The notes below the pieces were generated by a model. The model saw only the letters and a program-made list of their open reading frames with translations, did no database searches and was not told the origin of the DNA. A stretch of 64,000 bases of DNA from Limnohabitans sp. MMS-10A-178 (GTDB lineage: Bacteria; Pseudomonadota; Gammaproteobacteria; Burkholderiales; Burkholderiaceae_C). The position numbers were made by a program, and so were the translations under genes. This document shows positions 1 to 8,237 of the stretch, one piece after another (the stretch's first letter is position 1; each line of letters starts with the position of its first letter). The stretch spans positions 62,001-126,000 of the forward strand of contig NZ_NERY01000004.1 in NCBI RefSeq assembly GCF_003063375.1, read 5' to 3'.

Positions 1-316
1 CCCACAATTCGCTGCTCATCCAGTTGTTGGCTTCTGAGTTGATCTCCTCTGAATCTGAGGAAAAGTCGACGGCGCTCACAATATCGGCCATGGTGATTTT
101 TTCGGCATTGCGGGCCAAAGAATAGCCACCACCGGGGCCACGTGTGCTTTCAACCAAGTGGTGTTGGCGCAGCTTGCTGAACAATTGTTCGAGGTAGGAC
201 AGCGAAATTTGATGACGCTCACTGATGGCCGAGAGCGAGACGGGGCCTCGATCTTCGCGCAAGGCGACATCGATCATGGCCGTGACGGCAAAACGACTTT
301 TAGTGCTCAAACGCAT
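1..316 (-). CDS. Rrf2/IscR-family transcriptional regulator, 3' end missing
   Basis: The first 105 residues are visible; the gene runs off the left edge. The N-terminal winged helix is plainly IscR-like (start [19 protein letters not shown], then SYLEQLF and the wing STRGPGGGY). In IscR this fold reads Fe-S status through three Cys and one His at about residues 92-107. Here that stretch (about residues 83-105, starting AVDF and ending SSELW) contains no cysteine and is about five residues shorter. The start is set by a GAAAGGA ribosome site in front of ATG at 316. DNA binding is well supported. Cluster binding is not, so it may be an apo-type paralogue rather than true IscR. Whether isc genes follow cannot be seen. 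Confidence 0.85.
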   Translation of the reverse strand, partial: MRLSTKSRFAVTAMIDVALREDRGPVSLSAISERHQISLSYLEQLFSKLRQHHLVESTRGPGGGYSLARNAEKITMADIVSAVDFSSDSEEINSEANNWMSSELW

Positions 317-348
317 GGTGGAATCCTTTCGGCATATGAGACGCTTCA

Positions 349-377
349 AATTTACAAACTTAGAAATATTGTCTCAA
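349..377 (-). promoter_or_regulatory. Promoter of the Rrf2-family gene
   Basis: On the minus strand a -35 TTGAGA (372-377) and a -10 TAAATT (349-354) are separated by exactly 17 bp and lie about 33 bp upstream of the start codon at 316. Two CAAACTTA direct repeats (355-362 and 375-382) lie 20 bp apart, in the spacer and over the -35, and could be the operator of the protein itself. Confidence 0.6.
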
Positions 378-469
378 ACTTACAAGCACAAATGAGGATG
401 CCCTGACGAATTTCAAGGGCTTGGTCAAGAAGAATATCTTAAAAATGCCCTAAAACAGACATTTTTCTT

Positions 470-1195
470 TCAAAATCGCTCGTAAGGCATGAGCGCACGC
501 CATTGTCCGGGTGCCAGAGGCGCCATCAAGACCCGCCCCATGCGGACTCTTTTGAGGCCGATCAGCCGCAGTCCCGTATGTTCAATGACACCGGCCGCAT
601 ACCCCGGCTGGTACCCTTTGAAAGCCATGCGCAATCCAGTTTTTTGGGGCGACTCACTACTGATGCTGGTTTTCAGGCCCGTGGGGCACATGTCGAGGAG
701 CTGATCGGGGCTGACATTGCCTTGAACTTCTGCCAGCAACTCGTGCTCTAAAGGTGTACGCTCATCTTCAAGTTTTCGAAGCATGCTGGGGTCTTCAGAC
801 AAAACCACCAAACCTGAGGCCGCGTCTTCTAGGGCGGCAGCGCAATGCAACATTTTGAGAAGTCTGGGCGTGAGGCTGATGCCCGAGCGGTCTTGATTGG
901 ATCGCATCTCGGGGGTCAAGTTTGTCCAGATGTGGGTGCGCCCGTGCGGCAGGCAAGTTTGCCCAGCCATTTTGTGCAAGATGACAGTGAGCAGGGGCAC
1001 TTTGCCGCGCTGCGCGGTGCTGTGAATGTCAATTTTTTCATCGGTCACCCGATGTGCTGGTTCGTCCACCACCACCTCATTGACCTTGACCCACCCCCCC
1101 ACTATGACTTGCTCGGCTTCGCTGCGTGAGCACTTTAAGATGTCGGCAACCCGCTTGGCCAGTCGAACGCCCTCGGTCGGTTTCAATGTGCTCAT
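470..1195 (-). CDS. RsuA/RluF-type pseudouridine-synthase-like protein, degenerate active site
   Basis: This 241-residue protein has an N-terminal S4 RNA-binding domain (about residues 8-50, VRLAKRVADILKCSRSEAEQ) followed by a remnant of the RsuA/RluB/RluF fold. Family members carry GRLD with the catalytic Asp, then GLLLLTND. Here the aligned stretch reads AALEDAASGLVVLSED, so the RLD core is lost and Glu sits where Asp should be. The late NRQIRRM motif is also absent, although the terminal LKRVRMG and WRAL blocks survive. It probably still binds rRNA but may not be catalytic. The start at 1195 follows the Nudix/MBL gene by 10 nt, so the two are probably cotranscribed. Confidence 0.72.
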   Translation of the reverse strand: MSTLKPTEGVRLAKRVADILKCSRSEAEQVIVGGWVKVNEVVVDEPAHRVTDEKIDIHSTAQRGKVPLLTVILHKMAGQTCLPHGRTHIWTNLTPEMRSNQDRSGISLTPRLLKMLHCAAALEDAASGLVVLSEDPSMLRKLEDERTPLEHELLAEVQGNVSPDQLLDMCPTGLKTSISSESPQKTGLRMAFKGYQPGYAAGVIEHTGLRLIGLKRVRMGRVLMAPLAPGQWRALMPYERF

Positions 1196-1205
1196 GGATG
1201 GCGGC

Positions 1206-2846
1206 TCAAGGGTTGCCAGGCGGCATCGACTGAATGCGGTCAACGTGGGCTTGCAATGAGCGCGCAGCCACAGGCCACAAGCGCTCGGGCACGTCGTTGT
1301 AGGCATGTGCCACCCAGTCTTCCAAAGTGCCGTGAGGCAAAGCGCGCATGGCCGCAATCACTTTGGCTTCGCGCTTTAAACGATGGGCTTTGAGTTGGGC
1401 AATGGCTTGGGCGGCAAATCCCAAAACATAGCCGTGGGCGGGCAATATAAATTCAAGCTGATGGGCTTGGCATTCACGGGCCAGCAGGTCTAGCGAATCG
1501 AGGTAATCGTTCATGCTGCCGTCTGGCGGGTTGACTACCGTGGTGCTGCCATTGAGCACGTGATCGCCGGTGAACAACAAGCCATCTTCCAACAGGGCCA
1601 AACACAAATGGTTGGCGGCATGGCCGGGGGTGTGCAGCACTTTCAAGCTGTGCTCACCCACCTTCAAAACTTCGCCGTGTTCGAGTTCGCGATCGGGTTT
1701 GAATTGGCTTTGTGCGTTGGCCGTGCTGGCGGAAGACAAGCCCAAGATGGGAGGCATGCCACCTTCTTGTTGCTGGCAAAGCACCTGCAGGGGTTTGGCA
1801 CCTGGCGAATGATCGGGGTGGGAATGGGTGCACACAATCATGCGAATTTGGCCGCCCGTAGAGCGCCATATTTTTTCTAAATGATCGGGGTCGGCTGGGC
1901 CTGGGTCAATCACAATAAAACCACTGTGGGGGTCGCCCACCCAGTAGGTATTGGTGCCGGGGCCAGTCATCACGCCAGGGTTGGGCGCGGTGAGGCGGTG
2001 CACGTTTTTTAGGATCGCAACCGGGTGATCAGACTGCCAATCGAGGTGGTGCACGATTTGACCATCGGGGCAGGTGAGGGCCAATTCGCCGTAGGGCGAT
2101 TCGTGTTCCATGTAGCGCGCTTCTTTGCCGGCTAGCCAGCCTGCGCGCGGACAACTGGTCCACAGCGGTTCGTCATTGACGGCGCAGGCATCGAGCACCG
2201 CTTGCACAGTGGCAAATGGGGCGAGGCGCTGCAGGGTGCGGATGGTGGGGAAAATGATGAAAAACTGGCCTGCCTCATGGCGCTGAAGGGCGTCGGCTGG
2301 GCGAATCCACTCGGGCTCAAACTGCTCAGACTCATCGGCCACAGGCGTTTGGTCCTCTGGCATGCGCGCCACCAAAAAGGGCACGTCGAAGCGCTTGGGC
2401 AAATCGCGGTCGGTGATCCAGTGAGCCAGCACGTACACCTGGTGCGCTGCCAGTTGCAAGCCTAAAGCGGAACATTGGGCGGCAAAGGGCTGGCTTCGGT
2501 CGAGCTTGGCGATATCTTGCGCAGTGGCCATGCTTTGGTCGGCCCGGCAGGCCAGCAAGATGCCCAGTTCTTCAAAGCTTTCGCGAATGGCGGCAATGGC
2601 CTGCGTGAGGTGCAGGTCGCTTTGCGTGGGCCGGCGCAGGGCTTGGGCGTGTGATGCCGCATCGAGCGGGTCGATGCCACCGCCAGGAAACACATAGGCG
2701 CCAGGTGCAAAGCTGGCTGTGAGCGAGCGCCGAGTCATGAGCACTTCAATGCCTTGGGGGCTGTCGCGCAGCAACAGCACTGTGGCGGCCGGCCGAGTAG
2801 CGGCGGGCTCTCGCTGGGGATGCAAAAGTTGATGAGGTCTTACCAT
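1206..2846 (-). CDS. Nudix hydrolase / metallo-beta-lactamase fusion protein
   Basis: This 546-residue protein has two enzymatic halves. The N-terminal half (about residues 15-235) is Nudix-like, with FPGGGID and the box element RESFEELGI, which in the family binds the metal for cleaving nucleoside-diphosphate-linked substrates. The C-terminal half is a metallo-beta-lactamase fold with [22 protein letters not shown] and PAHG metal motifs, and ends in a BLACT-type winged helix. LACTB2- and glyoxalase-II-like enzymes are the nearest kin; the substrate is unknown. I chose ATG 2846 over the longer in-frame start at 2987 because the longer form would overlap dapF, and because a GATAAT hexamer ends 6 nt before 2846. 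Confidence 0.85.
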   Translation of the reverse strand: MVRPHQLLHPQREPAATRPAATVLLLRDSPQGIEVLMTRRSLTASFAPGAYVFPGGGIDPLDAASHAQALRRPTQSDLHLTQAIAAIRESFEELGILLACRADQSMATAQDIAKLDRSQPFAAQCSALGLQLAAHQVYVLAHWITDRDLPKRFDVPFLVARMPEDQTPVADESEQFEPEWIRPADALQRHEAGQFFIIFPTIRTLQRLAPFATVQAVLDACAVNDEPLWTSCPRAGWLAGKEARYMEHESPYGELALTCPDGQIVHHLDWQSDHPVAILKNVHRLTAPNPGVMTGPGTNTYWVGDPHSGFIVIDPGPADPDHLEKIWRSTGGQIRMIVCTHSHPDHSPGAKPLQVLCQQQEGGMPPILGLSSASTANAQSQFKPDRELEHGEVLKVGEHSLKVLHTPGHAANHLCLALLEDGLLFTGDHVLNGSTTVVNPPDGSMNDYLDSLDLLARECQAHQLEFILPAHGYVLGFAAQAIAQLKAHRLKREAKVIAAMRALPHGTLEDWVAHAYNDVPERLWPVAARSLQAHVDRIQSMPPGNP

Positions 2847-2852
2847 GTGCTC

Positions 2853-2858
2853 ATTATC
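2853..2858 (-). promoter_or_regulatory. -10 element of a predicted leaderless promoter, Nudix/MBL gene
   Basis: GATAAT on the minus strand, 6 nt before ATG 2846 with no Shine-Dalgarno between them. Transcription would start at or next to the A of the ATG. Confidence 0.5.
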
Positions 2859-2889
2859 AGGCTTTGCGCCAAGGAGGGGCCGAACCGAG

Positions 2890-2895
2890 GATAAT
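2890..2895 (+). promoter_or_regulatory. -10 element of a predicted leaderless promoter, dapF
   Basis: GATAAT ends 6 nt before the dapF ATG at 2902. It lies within a perfect 7-bp inverted repeat (GGCCGAA 2878-2884, TTCGGCC 2895-2901), whose right arm touches the ATG and could act as an operator. Confidence 0.5.
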
Positions 2896-2901
2896 TCGGC
2901 C

Positions 2902-3804
2902 ATGCGAATTCGCTTTACAAAAATGCAAGGGGCCGGCAACGATTTTGTGGTGCTTGATGAAACGCAAGCGCGCCACAACTTCAGCACCGCCCAATACCGC
3001 TTCTTGGCCGACCGACATTTTGGTGTGGGGGCTGATCAAATTTTGACGGTGCGCCCGGCGCCAAACCCCTCCCTCGACTTTGAATATGTGATTCACAACG
3101 CCGATGGCGGTGAGGTGGAGCACTGCGGCAATGGCGCGCGATGTTTTGTACGCTACGTGCGCGACAAAGGCCTGACCACCAAAGACCGTGTTCGCGTGAA
3201 AGTGAAGCAAGGCGAAATTGAATTGCAAATGAACGCCGATGGCCGTGTCACGGTCAACATGGGCGCGCCCATTTTTGATGCTTCCAAAGTACCTTTTCAG
3301 CTTGAAGGCCTGCAGCTCAAAGTGGTCGGTGATTGCCAAGTCTGGCACTTGCCTTTGAATATCAATGCTGCCAGCAGTGGCTTCGCGGCTGGGGTCGATG
3401 TGGCAGTGTTGTCCATGGGCAACCCGCACGCTGTTCAAGTGGTGGACAGCGTCGACACCGCGTCGGTGCTGAGCCTGGGCCCCTTGATTGAAAACCACAG
3501 CGCATTTCCCAACCGAGTGAATGCAGGCTTTATGCAGGTCCTCAGTCGCGATGCAATTCGTTTGCGCGTGTTTGAACGCGGTGCCGGCGAAACTTTGGCT
3601 TGCGGCACGGGCGCTTGCGCAGCGGTGGTAGCAGGCATCCGCATGGGCTTGCTCAACCCCAAAGTGGATGTGCAAACGCATGGCGGCTTACTCACCATTG
3701 AATGGCAGGGCGGCGCTTTGAAAGATGTGTCGCAGCCCGTGCTGATGACCGGCCCAGCCACTTCGGTGTTTGAAGGCGAAATTGACGTTCCCGAATTACC
3801 TTGA
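2902..3804 (+). CDS. dapF: Diaminopimelate epimerase
   Basis: This 300-residue enzyme interconverts LL- and meso-diaminopimelate, supplying both lysine and the meso-DAP that MurE adds to the peptidoglycan stem. Both catalytic cysteines are in their family motifs: HCGNGARC in the N-terminal half and LACGTGACA in the C-terminal half. The opening [17 protein letters not shown] is the family signature. An in-frame ATG at 2845 was rejected because it adds 19 non-homologous residues over the divergent promoter region. It is followed closely by DUF484 and xerC, the same order as in enterobacteria. Confidence 0.97.
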   Translation: MRIRFTKMQGAGNDFVVLDETQARHNFSTAQYRFLADRHFGVGADQILTVRPAPNPSLDFEYVIHNADGGEVEHCGNGARCFVRYVRDKGLTTKDRVRVKVKQGEIELQMNADGRVTVNMGAPIFDASKVPFQLEGLQLKVVGDCQVWHLPLNINAASSGFAAGVDVAVLSMGNPHAVQVVDSVDTASVLSLGPLIENHSAFPNRVNAGFMQVLSRDAIRLRVFERGAGETLACGTGACAAVVAGIRMGLLNPKVDVQTHGGLLTIEWQGGALKDVSQPVLMTGPATSVFEGEIDVPELP

Positions 3805-3818
3805 TCAGAAAGACAGGC

Positions 3819-4514
3819 ATGACTCCCACTTCCATCAATCCGATGAACCCCATCACCGAAGATGACATCGCTGAATTCTTGGCCAACACACCTGATTTTT
3901 TTGAGCGCCATGCGCAGTTGTTGTCATCGGTTCATTTGATGAGCCCAGACAACCACCGCTCGGTGAGCTTGCAAGAGCGCCAAGCGCAGATGCTGCGCGA
4001 CAAAATTCGCGCCTTGGAAATGCGCATCATGGACATGATTCGCCATGGCAACGAGAACATGATCATCACAGAGAAGCTGCAAAAATGGGCTTGTGAGTTG
4101 TTGCAAACGCCAGCTTCTGAGCGTGTTCCTTCCGCCTTGAAAAATATTGAAATGCGCTTTCAGGTGCCGCAAGTGGCTGTGCGTTTGTGGGGTGTGGCCA
4201 ATGTCTTTGCCGATGCACCTTATGCGCAAGCTGTGAGTGAAGATGTGAAGCAAGCGGCCGCCAGTTATGCAGCGCCTTTTGTGGGTGCCAGCTCGGGTGT
4301 AGAAGCTGTGCAATGGTTGCAAGCACCGGCCCAAGCGGCGTCAGTGGCTTTGTTGCCTCTTCGACTCAGCAAAGATCAAGCACCATTTGGTTTGTTGGTG
4401 TTGGCGTCGCCCGATGCACAGCGCTATCACAGCGGCATGGGCACCGACTTTTTAGAGCACTTGGCAGAGCTTTGCAGCGCCGCATTGTCTGCTTTGTTGC
4501 CGGCCAAAGGCTAA
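3819..4514 (+). CDS. DUF484 family protein
   Basis: This 231-residue protein belongs to the DUF484 family, a GAF-like fold of unknown role that almost always lies between dapF and xerC. The N-terminal block DDIAEFLANTPDFFERHAQLL and a following helical stretch rich in Arg and Glu are typical, and the rest is a compact alpha/beta domain. I took ATG 3819; a TTG at 3801 overlapping the dapF stop and an ATG at 3843 are alternatives. It has no recognisable catalytic residues. Position suggests translation from the dapF mRNA, with xerC beginning 10 nt after the stop. Confidence 0.85.
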   Translation: MTPTSINPMNPITEDDIAEFLANTPDFFERHAQLLSSVHLMSPDNHRSVSLQERQAQMLRDKIRALEMRIMDMIRHGNENMIITEKLQKWACELLQTPASERVPSALKNIEMRFQVPQVAVRLWGVANVFADAPYAQAVSEDVKQAAASYAAPFVGASSGVEAVQWLQAPAQAASVALLPLRLSKDQAPFGLLVLASPDAQRYHSGMGTDFLEHLAELCSAALSALLPAKG

Positions 4515-4524
4515 GGCTTCTGCC

Positions 4525-5502
4525 ATGGATGAGCGCGTTGCGCGGTACCTCGATCATGTGCGTTTTGAAAAACGCTTGGCCGAGCGAACCTCAACGCTGT
4601 ATGCCTTAGATCTTCAAAAGCTTTTTGATTTGGCGCAGGCCGCCAATGTCGATTTGGCGCAGGTGCAAACCACCCATGTGCGCAGGTGGGTGGCTCAAAT
4701 GCACAGTGGTGGCCGCACCGGCCGCGGCATTGCACTGATTTTGTCGGGCTGGCGCGGTTTCTACCACTGGTTGGCCCGCGAAAGTCTCATTGCCCATAAC
4801 CCCGTAGAAGGTGTTCGTGCACCCAAAGTTTCAAAGCCCTTGCCCAAAGCATTGGGCGTGGACGAGGCCGTGCAGTTGGCCGAGCACTCGGAAGAAGCCG
4901 ACGACCCTTGGCTAGAAGCGCGCGACGCTGCCATGGTGGAGTTGTTGTACGGCTGTGGTTTGCGGGTGGCCGAGCTCACGGGCTTGGATGTGGTGGCCAG
5001 CACGGAGGCCGCCAAAAAAGGGCGTGGTTGGATTGACTTGCAAGGCGCCGAGGTCATGGTGCAAGGCAAGGGCGGTAAACGCAGAACGGTGCCACTCGGC
5101 CAGTCGGCCATCAAGGCGCTTGAAACATGGCTGCCTTTGCGCAGCCAAGCCATGGGCATGATGACGCAATCTGTGCCGGGCTTATCAGATGCCGCGCTGG
5201 CGCTGTTTCCAGGAAAACACGGCACACGCCTCACGGCGCAATCGGTATGGCAACGCTTGAAGCGGCGCAGTTTGTTGGCAGGGCTGGCCACGCCTGTGCA
5301 TCCCCACATGTTGCGGCACTCTTTTGCCAGCCATGTGCTGCAGTCGAGCAGTGATTTGCGCGCGGTGCAAGAGTTGTTGGGGCATGCCAACATCAGCACC
5401 ACGCAGGTTTACACGCGCTTGGATTTTCAGCACTTGGCCAAGGCCTACGATGCAGCGCATCCAAGGGCCAAGCGCGGCGCAGGCAACTCAGGAAAAAAAT
5501 AA
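4525..5502 (+). CDS. xerC: Tyrosine recombinase XerC
   Basis: This 325-residue site-specific recombinase works with XerD at dif to resolve chromosome dimers at division. An N-terminal SAM-like core-binding domain (about 1-95) precedes the catalytic domain. The catalytic set is complete: Arg147 (CGLRVAEL), Lys182 (GKGG), His261 and Arg264 (HMLRHSFASH), His287 (LLGHANI) and Tyr296 (TQVYTRLD). Its place behind dapF and DUF484 supports XerC rather than XerD or a phage integrase. It is slightly longer than the usual 300 residues, mainly through an insertion around residues 160-170. Confidence 0.95.
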   Translation: MDERVARYLDHVRFEKRLAERTSTLYALDLQKLFDLAQAANVDLAQVQTTHVRRWVAQMHSGGRTGRGIALILSGWRGFYHWLARESLIAHNPVEGVRAPKVSKPLPKALGVDEAVQLAEHSEEADDPWLEARDAAMVELLYGCGLRVAELTGLDVVASTEAAKKGRGWIDLQGAEVMVQGKGGKRRTVPLGQSAIKALETWLPLRSQAMGMMTQSVPGLSDAALALFPGKHGTRLTAQSVWQRLKRRSLLAGLATPVHPHMLRHSFASHVLQSSSDLRAVQELLGHANISTTQVYTRLDFQHLAKAYDAAHPRAKRGAGNSGKK

Positions 5503-5541
5503 TCGTCAGTGGCCGCAGACTTTGAGGGCCTCACTGAGTGG

Positions 5542-5547
5542 GACAAT
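5542..5547 (+). promoter_or_regulatory. -10 element of a predicted leaderless promoter, RlmI-like gene
   Basis: GACAAT ends 6 nt before ATG 5554 and there is no Shine-Dalgarno in between. A CTTTGA 16 bp upstream is only a weak -35. Confidence 0.45.
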
Positions 5548-5553
5548 GACAAC

Positions 5554-6738
5554 ATGAAAACGATTCGACTCAAAGCTGGCAAAGAACGCTCTTTGCAACG
5601 TCAACACCCCTGGATTTTTGAATCGGCCATTGCCAAGGGCAGTGCCGATGCCGGAGAAACTGTACGCGTGGAGTCGCACGAAGGTGTATTTTTGGCGTGG
5701 GCAGCTTTCAGCCCCACTTCGCGCATTCGCGCACGGGTTTGGAGTTTTGATGAAACGCAGCGCATTGATGCCGCCTTCATCGAGGGGCTGATTTTTAAAT
5801 CAGTGCAAGCCCGAAGTTTGTTTGACATTCAAAGCAATGGCATGCGTTTGGTGCACGGCGAGTCTGATGGTTTGCCAGGCTTGGTGGTAGACCGTTATGC
5901 CGATACTTTGGTGGCGCAGTTTAGCTCTTGCGGTACGGAGCGGTTTAAGCAGGTAATGGCCGATGCTTTGCTCAAGGCCACTGGTTTGAAAAAGCTTTAT
6001 GAGCGTTCAGACGCCAATGTGCGATCGCTGGAAGGTTTGCCCGAAGTGATGGGTTGGTTGCGCGGTGAGGGTCCTACCGAAATCACGCTGCAAGAGCATC
6101 AGTGGCAACTTTTGCTGAACATTGCGGAGGGGCACAAAACAGGTTTTTATTTGGATCAGCGCGATAGCCGGTACCGCTTTTACCAACACACGTTGTTTCG
6201 GAAGTTTCAGCGTGTGCTCAATTGTTATTGCTACACGGGCGGTTTCAGTGTGGCGGCTTTGGCGGGGGGTGCTGCGCATGTCACTTCCATTGATTCTTCG
6301 GGGCCTGCCATTGACAAGGCAAAGGCGAATGTGTTGCTGAATGGTTTTGATTTGTCGCGCACCACGTTCATGGATGCTGATGTGAATGCTTCTTTGCGTG
6401 CGTTCATTGAGCAAGGTTTGCAGTTTGATGCCATTGTGTTGGACCCGCCTAAGTTTGCGCCTACTGCGGCGCATGCCGATCGGGCTGCTCGGGCTTATAA
6501 GGACATCAATCGCTTGGCGTTGAAGTTGTTGGCGCCAGGCGGGGAGTTGTTCACTTATTCTTGTTCGGGGGGCATTGGTGCCGATTTGTTTCACAAGATT
6601 GTGGCTTCTGCTGGCACGGATGCGGGGGTGGATGGGTATATCAGTGAGCGTTTGCAGGGGGCGCCGGATCATCCTATGACTGTTTATTTTCCTGAAGGGG
6701 AGTACCTGAAGGGGCTGGTTGTGGTGAAGAAGCTCTAA
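5554..6738 (+). CDS. rlmI: Class I SAM-dependent rRNA methyltransferase, RlmI-like
   Basis: This 394-residue protein matches the RlmI (YccW) family, which makes m5C1962 in 23S rRNA. It has an N-terminal PUA-like RNA-binding domain (LKAGKERSLQRQHPWIFE), an EEHD-like middle domain and a Rossmann methyltransferase domain. The SAM loop reads CYCYTGGFSVAAL and the catalytic motif is VLDPPKFA. A late Cys (YSCSGGI) fits the motif of m5C enzymes. An in-frame start at 5509 adds 15 residues upstream of the PUA domain and was rejected. It stands alone between xerC and a conspicuous inverted repeat. Confidence 0.88.
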   Translation: MKTIRLKAGKERSLQRQHPWIFESAIAKGSADAGETVRVESHEGVFLAWAAFSPTSRIRARVWSFDETQRIDAAFIEGLIFKSVQARSLFDIQSNGMRLVHGESDGLPGLVVDRYADTLVAQFSSCGTERFKQVMADALLKATGLKKLYERSDANVRSLEGLPEVMGWLRGEGPTEITLQEHQWQLLLNIAEGHKTGFYLDQRDSRYRFYQHTLFRKFQRVLNCYCYTGGFSVAALAGGAAHVTSIDSSGPAIDKAKANVLLNGFDLSRTTFMDADVNASLRAFIEQGLQFDAIVLDPPKFAPTAAHADRAARAYKDINRLALKLLAPGGELFTYSCSGGIGADLFHKIVASAGTDAGVDGYISERLQGAPDHPMTVYFPEGEYLKGLVVVKKL

Positions 6739-6752
6739 ATTCACTTTGCTCG

Positions 6753-6833
6753 CTGGGCAAGGATGCCTTGTGCGGGCGCCTCATACTGGGGTACCAGAAA
6801 TCGTTGCCCGCACAAGTCATCCTTACCCAGTAT
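6753..6833. repeat. 25-bp imperfect inverted repeat with an alternative pairing element
   Basis: The left arm 6753-6777 and right arm 6806-6830 match at 23 of 25 positions around a 28-nt loop. The loop also holds ATACTGGGGTA (6783-6793), which can pair with TACCCAGTAT (6824-6833) in competition with the outer stem. No T-tract follows, so it is not a classical terminator. It could be an intergenic palindromic (REP-like) element or a switching leader for the downstream metal GTPase. I saw no second copy in the window. Confidence 0.7.
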
Positions 6834-6902
6834 AGGTTTGGTTCGGGTGGGTACACTTCATACCTCTTTTGATTACCGTTTTCTCTCTTTTGGAGTGTTT
6901 TC

Positions 6903-8033
6903 ATGGCTTTGATTCCTGCCACCATCCTCACTGGTTTTTTGGGTTCGGGTAAAACCACCTTGCTTAAGCGCGTGCTGACTGAGGCTCACGGGCAAAAGAT
7001 TGCCATCATTGAGAATGAGTTTGGTGAGGAGAACATTGACAACGACATTTTGGTGTCGGATACCAATGAGCAAATTATTCAGATGAGCAATGGTTGTATT
7101 TGCTGCACCATTCGGGAAGATTTGCGCACCACCTTGCAAACGCTGGCGGCTCAGAAGCGCAAGGGTGAGCTCGATTTTGAGCGGGTGGTGATTGAAACTA
7201 CGGGCTTGGCCGATCCTGGGCCTGTGGCGCAAACTTTTTTCATGGACGATGAAATTGCCGAAAGCTTTTTGCTGGATTCCATTCTCACTTTGGTCGATGC
7301 CAAACACGCTGCGCAGCAATTGAACGATCGGCAAGAGGCGCGTCGGCAGGTGGGCTTTGCCGATCAAATTTTCATCAGCAAGGCCGATTTGGTGTCCAAG
7401 CCTGAGCTTGAGGCGCTGCAGCACCGTTTGGCGCACATGAACCCCCGTGCGCCACAGAAGGTGGTGCATTTTGGTGAGGTGTCGTTGGCGGAGGTGTTTG
7501 ATTTGCGTGGCTTTAACTTGAATGCCAAGCTCGACATTGACCCCGACTTTTTGAAAGAAGAAGAGCCTCATGTGCACGATGAGCACTGTGGGCATGATCA
7601 TGATGACTATGCGCATTCCGATCATGGCCACGATCATGGTCACGCCCATGAAAAGGCACATGACCATGAACACGGCCCGAATTGCGATCACCCCTCACAT
7701 CAAGGCGAGAGTCATGGCCATCACCATCACTTTGACGACGATGTGAAGAGTTTTGTATTCAGATCAGACAAAGCCTTCGATCCGGCCAAATTGGAAGACT
7801 TTTTGGGTGCCATCGTGAATGTTTATGGCCCCCGGATGCTGCGATACAAGGGTGTATTGAATATGAAAGGTACTGAAAGAAAAGTGATCTTTCAGGGTGT
7901 TCACCAGCTGATGGGAAGCGATTTAGGCCCTGTTTGGGGTGAAAACGAGGCCAAAGTGAGCAAAATGGTGTTCATTGGCATTGACCTGCCCAAGGATATT
8001 TTGTTGCAAGGTTTGGAGCAATGTTTGGTTTAG
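6903..8033 (+). CDS. COG0523/CobW-family GTPase, probable metal chaperone
   Basis: This 376-residue protein belongs to the G3E COG0523 family (YeiR, YjiA, ZNG1), which uses GTP to deliver metals to client enzymes. It has the Walker A loop GFLGSGKT at residues 11-18, the family motif CICC at 65-68, a Walker-B-like IETTGLADP, and SKADL as the G4-type motif. Residues about 223-277 form a linker exceptionally rich in His, Asp and Glu, a likely zinc, cobalt or nickel reservoir. A C-terminal CobW_C domain follows. The ribosome site TTGGAG precedes ATG 6903. The metal and client are not shown by the sequence; zinc is the usual guess. Confidence 0.9.
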   Translation: MALIPATILTGFLGSGKTTLLKRVLTEAHGQKIAIIENEFGEENIDNDILVSDTNEQIIQMSNGCICCTIREDLRTTLQTLAAQKRKGELDFERVVIETTGLADPGPVAQTFFMDDEIAESFLLDSILTLVDAKHAAQQLNDRQEARRQVGFADQIFISKADLVSKPELEALQHRLAHMNPRAPQKVVHFGEVSLAEVFDLRGFNLNAKLDIDPDFLKEEEPHVHDEHCGHDHDDYAHSDHGHDHGHAHEKAHDHEHGPNCDHPSHQGESHGHHHHFDDDVKSFVFRSDKAFDPAKLEDFLGAIVNVYGPRMLRYKGVLNMKGTERKVIFQGVHQLMGSDLGPVWGENEAKVSKMVFIGIDLPKDILLQGLEQCLV

Positions 8034-8143
8034 TTTTGAAGAAAGCGTTTTGAGGCCGTTCAGTCGCTACAATCTGCGCCCTGACGGGGTACCTTAATTG
8101 GAACTCCGATGCGCCCAGAAGGTCGAAAAATATGGGTTTTGAC

Positions 8144-8174
8144 GCAAATGAACCGATGACCACAATTCATTTGC
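8144..8174. repeat. 9-bp inverted repeat in the leader of the DksA-like gene
   Basis: GCAAATGAA (8144-8152) and TTCATTTGC (8166-8174) form a perfect stem with a 13-nt loop. It lies about 65 nt upstream of the GTG start, in a gene-free leader of roughly 200 nt. It could be an operator or a leader hairpin. Confidence 0.45.
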
Positions 8175-8237
8175 AAATGGCTGATGCCCTGGGTAATGCC
8201 TGAGGGTTTGTAAGCCGCCACGGCTAGGAGACAGGAC

